A model generated the notes under the pieces. It made no database searches and was not told the DNA's origin. It saw nothing but the letters and a program-made list of their open reading frames with translations. The position numbers and the translations under genes were made by a program. This document shows, piece after piece, positions 45,883 through 58,259 of a DNA stretch of 64,000 bases. Positions within the stretch are counted from its first letter, which is position 1. Each line of letters opens with the position of its first letter. The DNA is from Artocarpus heterophyllus (taxonomy: Eukaryota > Streptophyta > Magnoliopsida > Rosales > Moraceae): contig CM046333.1 of assembly GCA_025403435.1 (NCBI GenBank), forward strand, positions 38,841,127 to 38,905,126, in the 5' to 3' direction.

Positions 45883-47500
45883 TTTTAGTGCTAGAAGGAG
45901 GGCCCTGCATCTTTCCAACTTTTTCACTTAACAACCACATCCGCCGACAACCATACTTGATTGGTTACCAAAGGAAACACCAGAGACGAGGGTACTCGAC
46001 AAAAAGGGTCAAGTAACGCCTTGAACAGGAATCAGAACAGACCTCGCGGAAGGCCCTAAGTAATGAGGTCCTGATCAGGCGGCCAGGGTAGTGAAGCCAG
46101 AGTAGAACAGGCCGCACAGGACCCGATCCGCCAGCTAACTTACCTGGTCTACCTTCTTACGCAACAAATGGTGCAACAACAAGCATAGTAGCAGCTGCCC
46201 TTTGCTCTCCTTCCTCACTCCTAGGAAGACCGGGCGGATGGTTGACTAGGGCAGAGGCGTGACTCCCAGAATGAAGCAGATTCTGCGCATACCAGATGTC
46301 AGGCCTCAGAAGACATATCTGAGAACAATAGGCTTGTTTGGGAAAGCCGTATCGGTCCTCGGGATAGCCGCAACTACTCCCTACAAAGCTCTCGGGCTTC
46401 AATCTTTTACAAGCTTGGGGACCAAGGGAATCGCCCTACCTGGGACAGGCTGGAAAGAGGTAGCATGGTAGAGGGTGGAGCCCAGTACAAGGTAGAGCTA
46501 CCCGAAGACACCAACATTTGCCAACTATAAGACTTACATTGACAGATCAATCAGATCAAGAACTACCGCTACAGAGTAGACAAAGGCAGCATGTCGGTCT
46601 TGCCTTTCACTGATGTAATTATGTGGACCCCCATGCCAAATAAGTTCAAGGTGTAGCAGATCAAAGCATATGACAGCATGACCAATGCTGACGAGCACCT
46701 AAAACTATATAGAGGTCACATGTTCCTCCAAAACGCTAACGATGCTGCTATATGCAAAGCATTTTGACTCACACTGACCGGTCCAGCTCGACAATGGTTT
46801 CGATGTATCGATCCAGTTACTATGACCTCATTTTCCTAGCTGTCTGACATCTTCTCGGTCGTTTTCACAACATTCTGAACTAGGAGGAAGGAGGTGACCC
46901 ATCTCTATGCCATTAAGCAAGGTGACGGAGGCGTGAGAAACTACATCAATTACTTCACCCGAGCAGCGTTGAGGTAAGGCACTTAGAAGACGAAACTCTA
47001 AAGCATGCCTTCTTGGGGGGGCTCAGAGATAATAACCTAATCTGGTCACTCGTCCTTAAGTAGCCGAGCACGTTTCTAAATGCTCGGTTATACCTAGAGG
47101 CATGCCGATGTGACCGATTACATGAAGAGCCGGTTGGACGAAAAAGGCAGTAGCAACAGGAAGAAAGGCAAAAAGCAAAAGGATCCACCCGAGTAGCCTA
47201 CGACCAACTAGAGTAAGAAACCCAAAACGGATGAATCCAAGATCCTGACTGGGAAATTCCAGAGCTACACACTTCTGGCAGCCACCATTGATGAGGTGCT
47301 AAACTAGGTGAGCAACCAAACTTTGTTAGTGGACCCACCTTCGTTGAAGGGGAATAGAGCCAAGAGAGATTAAAACAAGTACTGTAACTTCCACAAGGAT
47401 ATAGGGCACAACACTTGTGACTGCATCCAACTGAAGGACCAGATTGATAAGCTTGTCCAAGAAGGGCACCTTAGGGAGTTCGTCGAGGGAGTCCTGATCT
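45883..47500 (+). pseudogene. Ty3/gypsy gag remnant
   Basis: With frame changes and stops, the plus strand reads as a plant gypsy gag. From about 46790 comes a capsid-like stretch (RCIDPVT, then TRRKEVTHLYAIKQGDGG, NYINYFTRAA). At about 47380-47490 follows a nucleocapsid-type FH..IGHNT.DC..LKDQID motif, with a downstream LREF. At least ten stops and several frameshifts interrupt it, so no protein can be made. Confidence 0.75.
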
Positions 47501-48530
47501 TTGGCACCAATGTCAGGAGAAACGATCAGCCAGCTCAAGAAGGCCAGCCTAGACCATAAAACAACGGTGGGAACGCCCCGAACTTGCGAAACATCGTGTA
47601 CACGATTTTTGGTGGGCTTGTCATCGGGGACACCTTGAGTGGCCGAAAGCATATGCTCAGGAGACCAGGCTGGTTGAAAGGGATGACCTTATGAACATGT
47701 CCGAGCACATCAATAAGATCTACTAACAAGAGGACGTTTCCATTACCTTCATAGAGGAAGCAGCGAATGACTCATTCATCCGCATAATAATGTTTTAGTG
47801 TGTGAGCTATAGATAGCCAACAACATTGTTCGGTGGGTGCTAATCGATAACGATAGCTTGATCGATATCTTGTTCTAACAAGCCTTTGACAAACTCAAGA
47901 TTAGCAATGCTGTGCTAATCTTAGACCAGATAGCCCTTACAGCTTCTCAAAGGAGTGTGTCCGAGCAAGAAGCATGATCTGTTTTTTGGTCACATTCGGT
48001 GAAGGCGTTGCTCGAGTAACACACATTATGGAGTTACTCGTCATCGACAAGCCTTCCTAACACAATATCATCATTGGACGACCATCTCTTAATGCCCTCA
48101 AAGTCGTAGTCTCAACCTATCACTTAGCGATGAAGTTCCCTACTAAGAACCAGGTCGGAGTGACAAGGTTGAGGCAGAAGGATTCCCGGGAATGCTATGT
48201 CAAAGCCATCAAGGAAGCAATAGCTCGACAGTTAAACATATTGGCCATTTTCAAAGTGGACAAGATCATTTTCCCTATCGAGCAGAAGCCGAAGATGCTA
48301 TCTGACCTCAACCCGCAAATGCTAGAAGAAGAAGAAGTGTGAGCTACGCCTGTAGTAGATTTGGTGTTGTATCATTTAGACCCGAACACCCCAATCGAAT
48401 GGTCCAACTTGGATTCCAGCTAAAGTTTGAGATTCGAGCAGACCTGGAAAAGTTCCTAACGAAATATCAGGACATATTCGCTGGTCCTATGAGGACATGC
48501 CCGGGATCGACCCCAGCATCATCATCCATC
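47500..48530 (+). pseudogene. Ty3/gypsy protease remnant
   Basis: Seen in pieces: ELLVIDKPS..NIIIGRPSLNALK at about 48030-48100 and STYHLAMKFPTKNQVGVTR at 48114-48170, which match the C-side of plant gypsy aspartic proteases. The active-site DTG motif is not readable. The 70-codon ORF at 48130-48342 is part of this remnant. Confidence 0.65.
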
Positions 48531-49680
48531 ACTTAAATGTCTGTCTTGGACACAAGCCTGTCATCTAGAAGATGAGAGCATTCAACCCAAAAAGGTATGC
48601 TGCCATGAATAAGGAAGTTCAAAAGCTCTTGTAGGCTAGATTCATTCGTAAAATTACGTATCTGGAGTGGCTGACGAATGTGATCTTGGTCACAAAGGCC
48701 AATGGGAAATGGGGGGTCTGTATTAACCTTACCGACTTGAATAAAGCCTCTCAAAGGACTATTTCTCATTACCCCAGATCGACCATTCAGTTGATGTGAC
48801 TATAAGGCACGAGCTATTGAGTTTTATGAATGCTTACCTTGACTATAATCAAATCAGGATAGCTAAAGAAGATTAAGTGAAGACTGCGTTCACCATGGAC
48901 TGAGGATTGTTTTGCTACTTGGTCATACCGTTCGGGCTAAAGAATGCTAAGGCCACTTACCAGCACCTGGTAAACAAGATGTTTCCTTAGCTCATTGGGA
49001 AAACTATGGAGGTTTATTTCGACGACATGCTTGTCAAATTAGTCTAAGCAGCGAACCACATCGCCGATCTTTGAGACAGTTTTGACAAACACTAAGAATA
49101 CAAGATGAAGCTCAACTCAGCCAAGTGTGTGTTTGGAGTGGAGTCTGGCAAGTTCCTCTGATTTATGGTCAATCACCATAGCAACGAAGTCAATCCTACC
49201 AAAGCCCAGGCTATGGTCGATATGCATTCTCCCTGGATAGTCAAGGAAGTCCAGAAGTTGACTAGAATGATCGTCGCCCTGTCTAGGTTCGTCTTTCGAT
49301 CTACCGATAAGTGCCAACTTTTTTTTTAAGCACTCAAGGGGAGGTTTGAATGGAGTAAGGAGTGTGAGGAAGCGCTCTAGAATCTCAAAAAAAAAAAAAA
49401 TACTTGGTCCTATCTAAACCTCTACTAGGAGGATACTCTTAGCCTATCTAACCGTTTCCGAGAAGGCAGTCAGGTCAGTCCTTGTCCGAGAAGAAGAGGA
49501 GGTTCGAAAAGCAGTTTACTATACTAGCAAGGCCTTCTAGGGGGGCTGAGGAGAAGTATCCTCTATTGGAGAAGTCAACGCTTGCCTTTGTCAACTCTAC
49601 CCAAAAACTCTGACCGTATTTTTAAGGATAAGCAGTTAGGGTCTTGGGCAAGTATCCCTTGCATCAAATCCTCTAGAATT
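48530..49680 (+). pseudogene. Ty3/gypsy reverse transcriptase remnant
   Basis: Frames switch often, but the usual order can be followed: HKPVI..MRAFNPKRYAAMNKEV (48550), LEWLTNVILVTKANGKWGVC (48665), a DYNQI-like stretch (48840), FCYLVIPFGLKNA-like (48910) and a YFDDMLVK-type catalytic motif (about 49015). Multiple in-frame stops abolish function. Confidence 0.82.
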
Positions 49681-50290
49681 TAGAAATTTTGGCTTTGTTG
49701 GCCATGTGGTCTGGTGAGCTCGAGGAATTCGATATACATTTTGTGCCTTGTACAGCCATAAAGGCGCAAGCTCTGGCTAACTTTATAGCAGAATTCACAG
49801 ATGCCAAACAGCCTACCCCTACGGCTAAGAAGGTACCCGTTGAAAACCTTGACTCACCCAGTAGCAGCACTATTGAGCTCGAGCCCAAATGAAGGTTATT
49901 CGTTGATGGTACTCAGGTATGAACGGTTCAGGCACCGGTCTCATCCTTACCAGTCTAGACGGCTACAAGGCAAGCTATGTACTTCGTTTTGATTTTAAGG
50001 CCTTTAACAACGAGGCTGAATATAAAGCCTTGATAGCAAGGCTTAGAATCGCACGAGACCTTGGGGTGGATTGTATCCACATCCACAACGATTCAATGCT
50101 CGTTGTCCAACAGGTGATTGACGGATTCCCAGCCTAGAGCGAGTCCATGGCTGCATACCTGAGTGAAGGGAAAGCCCTGCTTAGACAATTCAAGAGTTAC
50201 TTTTTTGTCCAGATCTCGAGAGCAGAAAACACAGAGGCTGACATAGTTGCTTGACTAGCCTCGAGCTTAAAAGATAGATTGAGAGGCCGA
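49680..50290 (+). pseudogene. Ty3/gypsy RNase H remnant
   Basis: AMWSGELEEFDIHFVPCTAI (49702), QALANFIAEFT (49770) and LFVDGTQ (about 49897) match the RT-RNase H connection and the RNase H start. Then, in another frame, FKAFNNEAEYKALIARLRIA (50010) and ILHIHNDSMLVVQQV (50080) match the E and D active-site regions. Stops and frame changes break it. Confidence 0.82.
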
Positions 50291-50329
50291 CTAGCTGAGC
50301 ATTAAGAAAGAAATGGTGAATACAACTGT

Positions 50330-51150
50330 TGAATAGATCGAAACTTGGAGAGACCCGATCATCTAATACTTGACCACAGTTAAGCTGCTTGGAGACTGAG
50401 AGAAAACCTAGTGTATTTGCAACAGCTTGGCCTAATGTTCGATAATTGGGGGAAAGCTTTATAGAAGTGGCTACACCACACCTTATTAGAGACGTGTCGG
50501 ACCTCAAGAAGCTCAGTACCTTATGGAGGAGATACACGTCGGGTTGTGCAGCAATCATGTAGGGGGCGCTCTTTATCGCTTAAGTGCCTCTGCCAAGGCT
50601 ACTATTGGCCAACCATGGACCAAGACTAAAAGAATACACACGCAAGTGTCTCAAGTGCCAGCAGTTTGGCTAGGCAATTAGACAACACCCCAAGCTGCTC
50701 AACTCTGTAGTCTCTGCATGGTCATTTGTCATGTGAGCTATTGATCTGATTGGACCTCTACCCCCGACCTGGTCACAATTCAAATAGTGTATAGTTACCA
50801 TTGATTACCTCACCAAGTGAGTAGATGTCGAACCTTATACCAACACGATAGAAGACAGATGCACCAACTTCATTTGGAAGAATATAATCTACCAGTTCGG
50901 CATCCTATACACCATAGTCACTGACAAAACCAAATAGTTCACAGCAACTAGTCTCGTCAGAAGGTGACCTAGTTTTGAATAAAGTTACCGTTCAGCAGTC
51001 TGAGCTTGGTTCCTTCAGACCCAAATGGGATGGCCCGTTCAAGGTAGTCGGCATCATTCGACCAGGCATATACAAGATTGCTGATATAGAAGGGAATATG
51101 CTCGTCCGCCTATAAAACGCCGAGCACTTAAAGAAGTTCTATTGCTAACA
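50330..51150 (+). pseudogene. Ty3/gypsy integrase remnant with internal deletion
   Basis: The zinc-binding region (KCLKCQQFG at about 50645) and the first part of the catalytic core (AIDLIGPLPPTWSQFK at 50739; YQFGILYTIVTDKTK at about 50890) are readable with stops. Immediately after about 50945 the text jumps to the C-terminal domain (SEGDLVLNKV, FRPKWDGPFKVVGIIRPGIY, NAEHLKKFYC), so the second half of the catalytic core is deleted. Confidence 0.8.
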
Positions 51151-51899
51151 AAAGCTAGAACACCTTTTTTGATCTCTAGCCATAGCATTCTTTTTTGTAA
51201 CTAAAATACCTACCAAACAAAGTAGAGAAATGTACAAAGAAACGCTAATGAAAATGCACATTTAAAGAATTCCTTTGAGCAATTCGAGTCTTGAAAAAAG
51301 GCCATAACTCCTGATAAGGGGGGCCGCCTAACTCCTAACTGGGGGGCTGGTTAGCACACACACCGATCACAAGTGGACTTGAAACATTAGCCCATTAGTC
51401 CAATGTATTACGGACTACTTGACCAACAGTCGTGCTGAATTGATAATGACCATGGGGAACTTACCTCCCAACCATAAATAGACTTGTAAAATCCTAAAGC
51501 ACTTAGTAAGTCTTAGGGGCACTAGGGGACTATGGATGCACCGTTGTAGCCCGTTAAATAGGGACAGGCCAGACAAATGGTCCCAAACAAAAGGGCCTGA
51601 GCTGGACAAGCAAGATTGTGCTTGGTCCAGACAAACAGACATGCTCCTGCTAGGCCCAAAAACACAATACAATAAATACAAATAAAAAGCAAGGGCATAA
51701 ACCTAAAAAGCTTTGAACTTAGGAAAAATTGAAATATAAACCCGTGAAGTTTTGCAAATAAAAATTGAAACATAACCGAGGAACTTTGAACTTAGGAAAA
51801 TTAAAAAAAAAATTCATTAAAGTTTGGAGGGAGGTACAGGTAACTGGGCACCTCTTAAACCCAGGTACAAAATAAAAATACAAAAATAGAAGAACAAGA
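51151..51899. other. Non-coding part of the gypsy element after integrase
   Basis: Contains two G-runs in similar settings (TAACTCCTGATAAGGGGGGC at about 51307 and TAACTCCTAACTGGGGGGC at about 51332), which may be polypurine-type tracts. No ORF is supported; the ORFs at 51415-51773 are chance. Confidence 0.4.
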
Positions 51900-53220
51900 G
51901 CTCTATTAGGGTTTGGGCTTCGTCCTCAGCATCATCGGCGTCTAGGTCAACGACTGTGTCCTATTTAGCTAGTGTAAGGGGTCTCCTCATTCCTCGCCTA
52001 GCCGTCCCCTGCCCTAGGGTCCACGATTAGAGACCAATCCATGGCGGCTGCCTTGAGATGCTTCTCTAGCAAATGTTATTGTAAATCATTCATCCTAAGG
52101 TAGTATTGATTGGTGAACATCTCGGATTCCTTGAACTCCTCCACCGGCTAGTTCAGTCTCCAAGGTAGCTCTTCCTACAAACTTTGGTCGTGGTCCTCCT
52201 GAGCTGCCCAAACCCTTTCCAGCTTCTTTAGGAGGGCGGCCCAAGCCTGCTTTGCCTCCTCTTGAGCCTTCTGGGCCTCCTCCTATGCCCAAGCAACGTC
52301 GACCTTCAGCCCCATGTTCATCCGACCAAATTTGGTTGTCTTTTCCTCGAACATTTTCTCCACTCAGACCTTCTCCTCGATGGTTCTCTTCGCTTTCTCC
52401 TGCTTAATATTTATCTAATGCTTGGCCCAAAGGTCGACGAGCTTTAGAGATGTACTGGCCTACAAAAGGACGAAGTTAGCAGAAGAAAATGAAAAACAAC
52501 ACAAGTATTGAAAAGCTCAAGATCTTTAGACTGAGCATACCTAGATGATCTGTTAGAAGGCCACATGGTAATAGTCCTGGTAGGACTGGTTCCTAGCCTA
52601 GAGAAAAAAGTTTTTGTCAGGCATGGCCTCCCCGAGGAACTCGACCATAAAAGGGCGCATTAGACGGTGCCTTCTAGGTGGGTCAGCCAGTGGGGGCAAA
52701 ATGATTGTAGGAGGAGGTGGAGTGCTATCACCTCGGCTTATGGACCCCTCTGGCCTTGTCTATGATGGAGGCAAGATGCTTGACGGGTCGGCTGCTGAGG
52801 GTTGCTTAGCCCATCGGTCTTTCTCCTCTTCGACCGAGCAACCTCCTTCCCCTTTGTTTGATGATGGATCTCTTTCATCCGCCTCTGCCTCTCCCGTCTG
52901 GACAGCTCCCTGGACGACATATCTACAAGACAAGAAAAAATGCAAGTTAAGCTTAGCTCAACAAATTAAAAAAAAAAACTTATTCAAACCTCCGATCTAG
53001 AGCTGGCCTGGTGGGTAGAGTTGCCTGATCACATCCTTGAGCTCTTCATCAGCTATGGGCTTCTCCAAACTGAAGGAACCACTAGAAGAGTTCTCAAAAC
53101 TGGACGATAATGGCTTTCCTACCGGCCGCCTACCTTGGTAGGTGCTTGTAACTGGGACATCGGCAGCACTATGCCCTACAACAGTAACTTGCCAGTTGGA
53201 CGAGCAAGTGGCATGTCATA
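51900..53220 (-). pseudogene. Spliced antisense gene remnant carried by the gypsy element
   Basis: Opposite to gag-pol, the minus strand reads as exons of one degraded gene. 53220-52990 is open and encodes a Ser/Pro-rich piece with SSGSFSLEKPIADEELKDVI. An intron follows (52989-52923, GTTTG...TTGTCTTGTAG), then an exon starting near 52922 (SSRELSRRERQRRMKEIHH). A second intron lies at 52540-52460 (GTATGC...TTTTGTAG). The last exon (52459 to about 51900) encodes a Glu/Lys-rich predicted coiled coil with EEAQKAQEEAKQAWAALLKK. Stops interrupt the exons. Antisense ORFs between integrase and the 3' LTR are known in Tat-lineage gypsy elements (such as Grande and Retand); membership here is inferred. 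Protein function unknown. Confidence 0.55.
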
Positions 53221-54560
53221 TCGGCAAACCAATGACAAGGTAATATAATTACTTTTAAATCCTTTAATTTACAATACAAATAATCCAACATTTCTAACTT
53301 CCTTAATAATTATTGTTATTAATTTTTTACATTCCTATTTTGCAGTTAGGAAAAACCAAAAGCTATAAAACATTGTAAAAAGCTTTTGAATACAATATTA
53401 TATCAATCTATGTATATATATATGTCTATAGATATAGATTAATTTTATACTGTAAACATTTCTAAGTTTTTATATAGCACAAATATTCCCAATAGCAATG
53501 CGCGAGTTTTTGACTAGTAAATAACTAAAATCACTTTTTAATGGAAGGAGGGACTTTTTTAGTATTTTGAACAAAATTAATAGTCAACTCACGATCAACT
53601 AACAATAAGGGTGTCTCTGTAATTTTTTTGAGCAGTCAGGAATGTTAGTGTGATTAGTTTTGGTCCACGTTGTGTCGCTATAATTTAAATAAAACACAGG
53701 GTGTGTTAGTATAATTTACCCTGATAGATCGAATTACAAAAGAATAAAGAAAAGAATGAGATATTTTCTCCCAAAAAAGGAAAGAAAAGAAAAGAAAAGA
53801 ATGAGATATTGCAATAAATAAACATAAAGAATGACACAAATACCATAAAAAAATTGATGAAGAGCAATGCTGTTGAAAAATGTAATAATAGGTTAGCTTT
53901 CTTGTTCTAATTGAACAATTAAGTTTTGTTCAAGGAAAATAAGAAGAAGAACAACAATTTCCATTAAAAGAAAAAACTATAAAGGACAACAAAACAAAGC
54001 CTGGTTTTCAATCATCTCAAAAAAAAAAAAAAATCTTGATTTCCAACGTAGCTAATGACATTTTAAAATCCACTGCTTGGTCACTTCTACATTAACTTTG
54101 GGCCCATTTGAGATAGTTTGTGCTTCTTCTTTTTTATAACAAAAATTCATTTCACTCAATTACTGAAGGTAATACAAAGCGAGGAAATCATGAAAGACCC
54201 CATGATACATGAGTATAAACTCCCCTTTGACAACAGATTCATCAGTAAACTCAAATGACACTCAAAAGGACAAACACACACTAGAAACCCGTTAGCGGGA
54301 AAGTTTATTGGCATACTAAAAACGAGCACGAGTGCTCTACTTGGCCAAATTTTCCAATCGATCGGATATTAAAACATTGTGGCTCTAAGTCCACCACCCC
54401 CTTTTATAATTGATGAATATTTCCAATCATTTCGGGGTACTACTTACTAGCATTGGCGCTAATATTGAGTCCTTCTAGACCAAAATCTAGAAAAGTAAAA
54501 ACCCAAGCCTAAGCCAAGTCGACAAGACACCGGCATAACACTAATTTTAAACTACTACTG
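53221..54560. other. AT-rich DNA after the gypsy element
   Basis: No 3' LTR matching 45253-45882 was found here, so the gypsy element is 3'-truncated or ended by later damage. A repeat-like phrase at about 53520-53720 resembles a dispersed element end. No gene. Confidence 0.4.
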
Positions 54561-55270
54561 AACGATGTGATTGTCGTTGGTCTTATTACAACAAATCTAG
54601 AAAACACACACAAAATAAAACACAACATCAAGATTTTATTTTCACCACGATTCTCGAGTCCAGCCCATCAACGCCTTCCACCCGGTAGCTTCACCTACAC
54701 AATCCAGGTCCTTTGCCCACTGGAGGTCTCTCGCACCACCTATTTTGCCTTCCCAACACTGCCTTCTGCGGATCTCCTGATGGTTGAGCAAGCCCCACTG
54801 TAGCCCACCCTCACCTGATGGCATGAATTTGGCCTCACTCATAGTTAGATCCCTCAACATCGGGGCACGACGAGTAGCAAGCAGAAAACCTAAGTCGTGG
54901 TAGTCCAACACTGCACCTTCTCCTTTACCAGCCGTCCCATAGTGATTCAGGGAGAGTTTTGCATGATGCACGACCGTTGTAGACAGCCACGGTGTTCGTC
55001 TCCTCGAGTTCAATCTTTGGACGGTGATGGCATGGATCTTCCTCTGGTTCCTTCTCTTCTCCTCTGACCTATGCGAGACTTTCCTCCCTCAATGACACGC
55101 TCCCTGGCATGATAGAGATCGGTTGATGATGAATTCCCTGACTAAGTTCGAAGGCCAACAGACCAGCGATACGCTAGCCCACGAGACTCAGCCCTTTCTC
55201 TCTCTCTCTCTCGAGGTTGTTGCTTTGTTCTATCTCTCCTTTGAGACAAATTATTGAAATGAGAAAGAGA
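54561..55270. other. GC-richer block of unknown nature
   Basis: Less AT-rich than its surroundings. A 123-codon minus-strand ORF (54642-55013) and an overlapping plus-strand ORF are present, but neither shows recognisable motifs or membrane segments. A (TC)n run lies at about 55195-55212. It is possibly captured or repeat-derived sequence. Confidence 0.3.
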
Positions 55271-55612
55271 TTTTTGTGTTTGTATTTTTAAGCAATAGAA
55301 AAAAATAAGCATAAATTATAGCTTTTTAATTAGTATTTGGATAATACATAGAAAAGAGCCTTTTGATTTTAGAAAAGCTTTTTAACCTGTTTACTATAAT
55401 AAGTCAAAAGCTCTTTTTATTGTAAAAAATAATGTAATACAAAAATACAGCTAGAATTTGTAATTTGTCATTCACAAATAAAAGGTTAAAAGGTAAATAA
55501 AAGTAGTGTTTCATAAGTACGTAAGGGATGGCTTATTTCATAAGTGCTTATTTGCCAAAATTCTAATCAGCTTGTCTATACAAACATGTCTAAAGGCAGC
55601 TTATTTTAATAC

Positions 55613-55774
55613 GGTGTCTGGCAATTGTGATCAAAACTATAGTTGTGGTTACCAAATAGTGTAAAGCTCTCACATGTTACTGTAAAAAAAAAAAAAAATT
55701 GCTACAGTTTAGCTCTCAAATACTACGACGTTTTGAATTACAACTATGGTTTTAACCACACTTCTCAAACAGCC
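55613..55774. mobile_element. Fold-back MITE of about 160 bp
   Basis: The left half (from GGTGTCTGGCAATTGTGATC) and the right half (minus strand GGCTGTTTGAGAAGTGTGGT) are imperfect inverted repeats of about 65-70 bases, including TGTGGTTAAAACCATAGTTG against TGTGATCAAAACTATAGTTG. A poly-A tract lies near the centre. Target duplication unclear. Confidence 0.7.
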
Positions 55775-57118
55775 TATAAGTCATTTCAAACAGGGTCTCT
55801 AAATTCCTATAATTTTTTTCTTTTTTTACTACATTTTTTTGTCTTTTGCTATGCCTTTGCTCGACAAGTTTTTCCCTTCCCTTTGTTTCTTTCCTTTTTG
55901 ACATGAATGAGTTTTTGGGGTGAAATAAAAATTAAAGAAAAAAGTTTTGTGGGTCTTATAAAGGAATACGCAAATTTTAGTGTGGCATAATTAGGAAATC
56001 ACAAAATGTTTAAGGAAAATTTTTCTTGAAAAAAAGTTAAGAGTGAGGGCAATAGCCCCCACACGGTTCCATATAACTTTGTCACTGATTCCAAATTAAT
56101 AAAATACAAATACTAATGCTGATTTGAATACTTTCATATTACAAGAAAACTCAACTCTGATCATTGACCAATTCTATCAATATTAAGTTCTAATAAAATG
56201 TCAAGAATATAAAACGTGCACTTAGCCCCAACAATAAAAAGCTGAAAAAGTGCGTTCACATACGTACAAGATATCCAAATGTCAATATTGACCTTTTTTA
56301 AAAATTTGCAAAACCATAGATGTTTTTGAAATAATTGAAAAAGAGCGTAAGTACCTCCGGTTGATAAAATATTTGCAACAAAAAATTCCTTAGTGGTAAT
56401 GAAAAACATCCCATCAAGATTCAATTTAAAGTGTTAGATTTTATAAAATTTTACTAAACTGTCGTATTCTTTTAACCTAATATAATTGTAATGTTATTTA
56501 AAGTTTATATATTATGTCTTACAAGTAAGATTTTTTTTTTCAATACTCTGTTATAAAAATCGCCAGTAGTAATAAAATTATTTCTTTGAGTAAAGGAAGT
56601 AGATAAATTCCTTAAAAAGATAAATTAAAAACAAGAGAATTGAGGAAATAGCCAATTTTTAAGACTTTTTAAAATAAATAGTAAAATTTAAAAATATTCA
56701 TGATATATAACAAATTTACGATGTAAATAATTTACTTACTGTAAATAAGAATTATTTATATTATAAACAATAAGATAAATAAATTATTTATACTTTCAAT
56801 ATATTTATTATATATATAAAAATTATTTACATAATAAATAAATATTTACACCATAAGTAATAAATTTAATATTTACTATAAATATTTTAAAAATCTGCTA
56901 TATATTACAATCAGAATCGAAAAGGCAACGTTTACAATTTCTGTAAAAAAAATAAACAAGCTGGGACGAAAAACCAAGATCGTGGGTTAACTCAAAAAAA
57001 AAAAAAGAAAAAAGAAAAAGAAAAAAAGACCGTGGGCTCTTGGTGGTCCTGAAGCTGCAAATTCCCCCACCCTAGTCCACACAAAAATTACTCGAAAATA
57101 GTAATAAGATGAATGCTT
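55775..57118. other. AT-rich gene-less DNA
   Basis: No gene supported. A TA-rich block at about 56640-56890 resembles the outer arms of the long-TIR element at 58089-59845 and the stretch at 38580-38880. The ORFs at 55643-55906 and 56161-56424 are low-complexity. Confidence 0.4.
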
Positions 57119-57697
57119 ATTTAATGAAGATAACAATTAGAGAAATATTTTGAATAGAGAAATGCCGTTCATTTATTTTTCTTTTAAACGTACCAATCTA
57201 TATCTTTAACAACCCTATCCTACCCCTAATTTTTTTCCCTCTATGTTCTGTCTCCTTTTTCTTAATGAAGATAACAATTAGAGAAATATTTTGAATAGAG
57301 AAATGCCTTTCATTTATTTTTCCTTTAAACATACCAATCTATATCTTTAACAAACGGAAGAATTTGAAGAAAGGGACAAAAAAAATTTTGAATTGAGTAA
57401 TTGACCTCTTTTTTTTAGAACCAAAAAACACGTTTTTCTGTGCAGATAAACTATCTCAGATTCTTTCAAAAAAATAAGAAAAATGACTGTAACAGGATAA
57501 GGAACCTCAACGGGATGAAAAAAAAAATTGGAACCGTTTTGATGTCTAAAAAGCCTTTTTTTGTGCCAAAAACTGTCCAAAAAAAGGGTCATTGACCAAA
57601 ATTTTTTTTCCCAAAAAGTCATTTTTAAAAATCGCCCTTAACAAACCTATCCTACCCCTAATTTTTTTCCCTCTCTGTTCTGTCTCCTTTTTCTTCT
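57119..57697. repeat. Tandem duplication of about 145 bp, second copy split by a MITE
   Basis: Copy 1 runs 57119-57263 (TTAATGAAGATAACAATTAG ... CTCCTTTTTCTT). Copy 2 is in two parts, 57264-57354 and 57638-57697, separated by the MITE at 57355-57637. In copy 1 the sequence at the corresponding point is TTTAACAACCCTATCC; in copy 2 it is TTTAACAAA, element, TTAACAAACCTATCC. Confidence 0.85.
57355..57637 (+). mobile_element. hAT-type MITE, copy 2
   Basis: About 283 bases, related along its length to the copies at 44733-45006 and 60458-60744; shared cores include AATGACTGTAACAGGATAAG and GGAACCGTTTTGAT. It is flanked by the 8-bp duplication TTAACAAA (57347-57354 and 57638-57645). The uninterrupted site survives in the neighbouring tandem copy. 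Confidence 0.88.
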
Positions 57698-57787
57698 CTC
57701 TTTCACCACCTTCCCCACCCAACCCCCATCCCCCCTTATTGGAAAAAAAAAACCTAGAGAGAGAAAATAGGATTTGAGAGAGGGTTG

Positions 57788-57953
57788 GGTCCATTTGGTA
57801 GTGTTTTCAAAATATATGAAAATAGTTTTGTTTTTGAAAAATATGAATTTTTTGAGAATTGTGCTGAGAATATTTTTGAAGTTTTTGTCTAAAAAAACGT
57901 GCAAAAATATTTTCAAAAATTTTCAAAACAAAACCAAATGGGGCCAATTTTGT
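57788..57953 (-). mobile_element. MITE with GGCC-type ends, copy A
   Basis: About 165 bases with inverted ends (GGGTCCATTTGGTAGTGTTT and, on the minus strand, GGCCCCATTTGGTTTTGTTT). It is an inverted, diverged copy of 58713-58877. The ends resemble PIF/Harbinger (Tourist-like) or hAT MITEs; the target duplication is not clear. Confidence 0.6.
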
Positions 57954-58259
57954 TTTTGATTAACCTAGATATGTTATTCATAGTATTCAAATTTCAATGA
58001 AGAATCAATTTCGTTTTAATTTTACAAATTTTTAAGGGGTTGAAGATAAAGATGTGGCCATTAAAAGCATCTCATAAGGTTAATTTAGAGAAAAAGAGCC
58101 AGATTTGTCTAAGAATAAGTAAATAATGTCATATATTTTCAAAATATGTAGTACATAATACATCATGAGAAATTAAAATAAAATCCAAAAATACCCTCAT
58201 CTCTTTCACTTCCATCCTCCTCACATCTCCTTCTCCTCCTTCACTGGCACCGATGGTAG

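Noticed and set aside
54642..55013. Minus-strand ORF of 123 codons in the GC-richer block
   Set aside because: No recognisable motif, overlapped by another ORF in a different frame, and no sign of splicing or promoter; described only as a block.
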